Below the pieces are notes generated by a model, which was not told the origin of the DNA, did not search any database, and was given only the letters and a program-made list of their open reading frames with translations. A DNA stretch of 64,000 nt from Zygaena filipendulae (taxonomy: Eukaryota; Arthropoda; Insecta; Lepidoptera; Zygaenidae), in the NCBI GenBank assembly GCA_907165275.2, contig OU015677.1:1240001-1304000 (forward strand). Reading direction: 5' to 3'. Made by a program: the position numbers and the translations under genes. Below, in pieces: positions 63,824 to 64,000 of this stretch. The first letter of the stretch is position 1. Each line of letters begins with the position of its first letter.

Positions 63824-64000
63824 TGACTAATTTTTATTTTTTAGTCCGTCTTGTAGATTATTAAAAAATATCGGACACGTATTTTTTCCTTTTTTACGTA
63901 ATCAAAAAATAACGGCGATAATATATTGAGTTGAAATTTCGCGTGACGTCACTATTCTGACAGTTTGTATGGCGGTTTTAGCGGTTAGTGACGTCACGAG
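63824..64000. mobile_element. TTAGTCCG-family MITE, cut by the window end
   Basis: Begins ATGTTGACTAATTTTTATTT and TTAGTCCGTCTTGTAGATTA ten bases after the unplugged stop codon, and runs through GTGACGTCACTATTCTGACA to the end of the window. It will therefore lie in, or define, the 3' UTR of the gene as assembled. Confidence 0.8.

Overview
The window is nuclear DNA from a lepidopteran (moth or butterfly). It is AT-rich, intron-rich and densely packed with transposon remnants. The lineage is indicated by two 30 kDa lipoprotein (Lipoprotein_11 type) genes, a lepidopteran speciality, and by many short Helitron-like copies of the kind common in Lepidoptera, ending in a CCCGCGG hairpin and CTAG. 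There are no operons, CRISPR arrays or prokaryotic features.

Layout. 1-9.8 kb: repeats plus two phase-compatible minus-strand exons (8296-8569 and 4282-4460) of a secreted or membrane protein, possibly Osiris-like. 9.8-11.9 kb: a pogo-type transposon with a broken transposase. 12-15.7 kb: an RTE LINE fragment, MITEs and two tandem arrays. 15.7-37.0 kb: the complete 11-exon, minus-strand gene for the UBX-domain ER protein UBXN4. All exon phases agree, apart from a one-base discrepancy in exon 1. Its 13.6 kb intron 9 carries, on the opposite strand, two intronless 470-codon genes that fuse an unrecognised N-terminal region to a 30K lipoprotein with a beta-trefoil. They are a direct duplication, and a large nested foldback transposon sits exactly between the copies. 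37-44 kb: Helitron-like copies and MITEs only. 44.2-46.3 kb: a P-element-like transposon with 8-bp target duplication, terminal inverted repeats and a THAP-domain first exon. 47.3-48.9 kb: a decayed Tc1 (DD34E) element. 49-55 kb: no gene recognised. 55.3-63.8 kb: the three-exon, plus-strand homeobox gene unplugged (Gbx), with a 7 kb first intron containing LINE, hAT and MITE insertions.

The host genes have separate roles: UBXN4 in ER-associated degradation, unplugged in neural and tracheal patterning, and the 30K genes in haemolymph or storage. Their arrangement is shaped mainly by transposons. The most notable features are the intron-nested duplicated 30K fusion genes with a foldback element at the junction, and the THAP-bearing P-like element. 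All splice sites were read by eye from GT/AG signals, reading phase and remembered family resemblance. No database search was possible.
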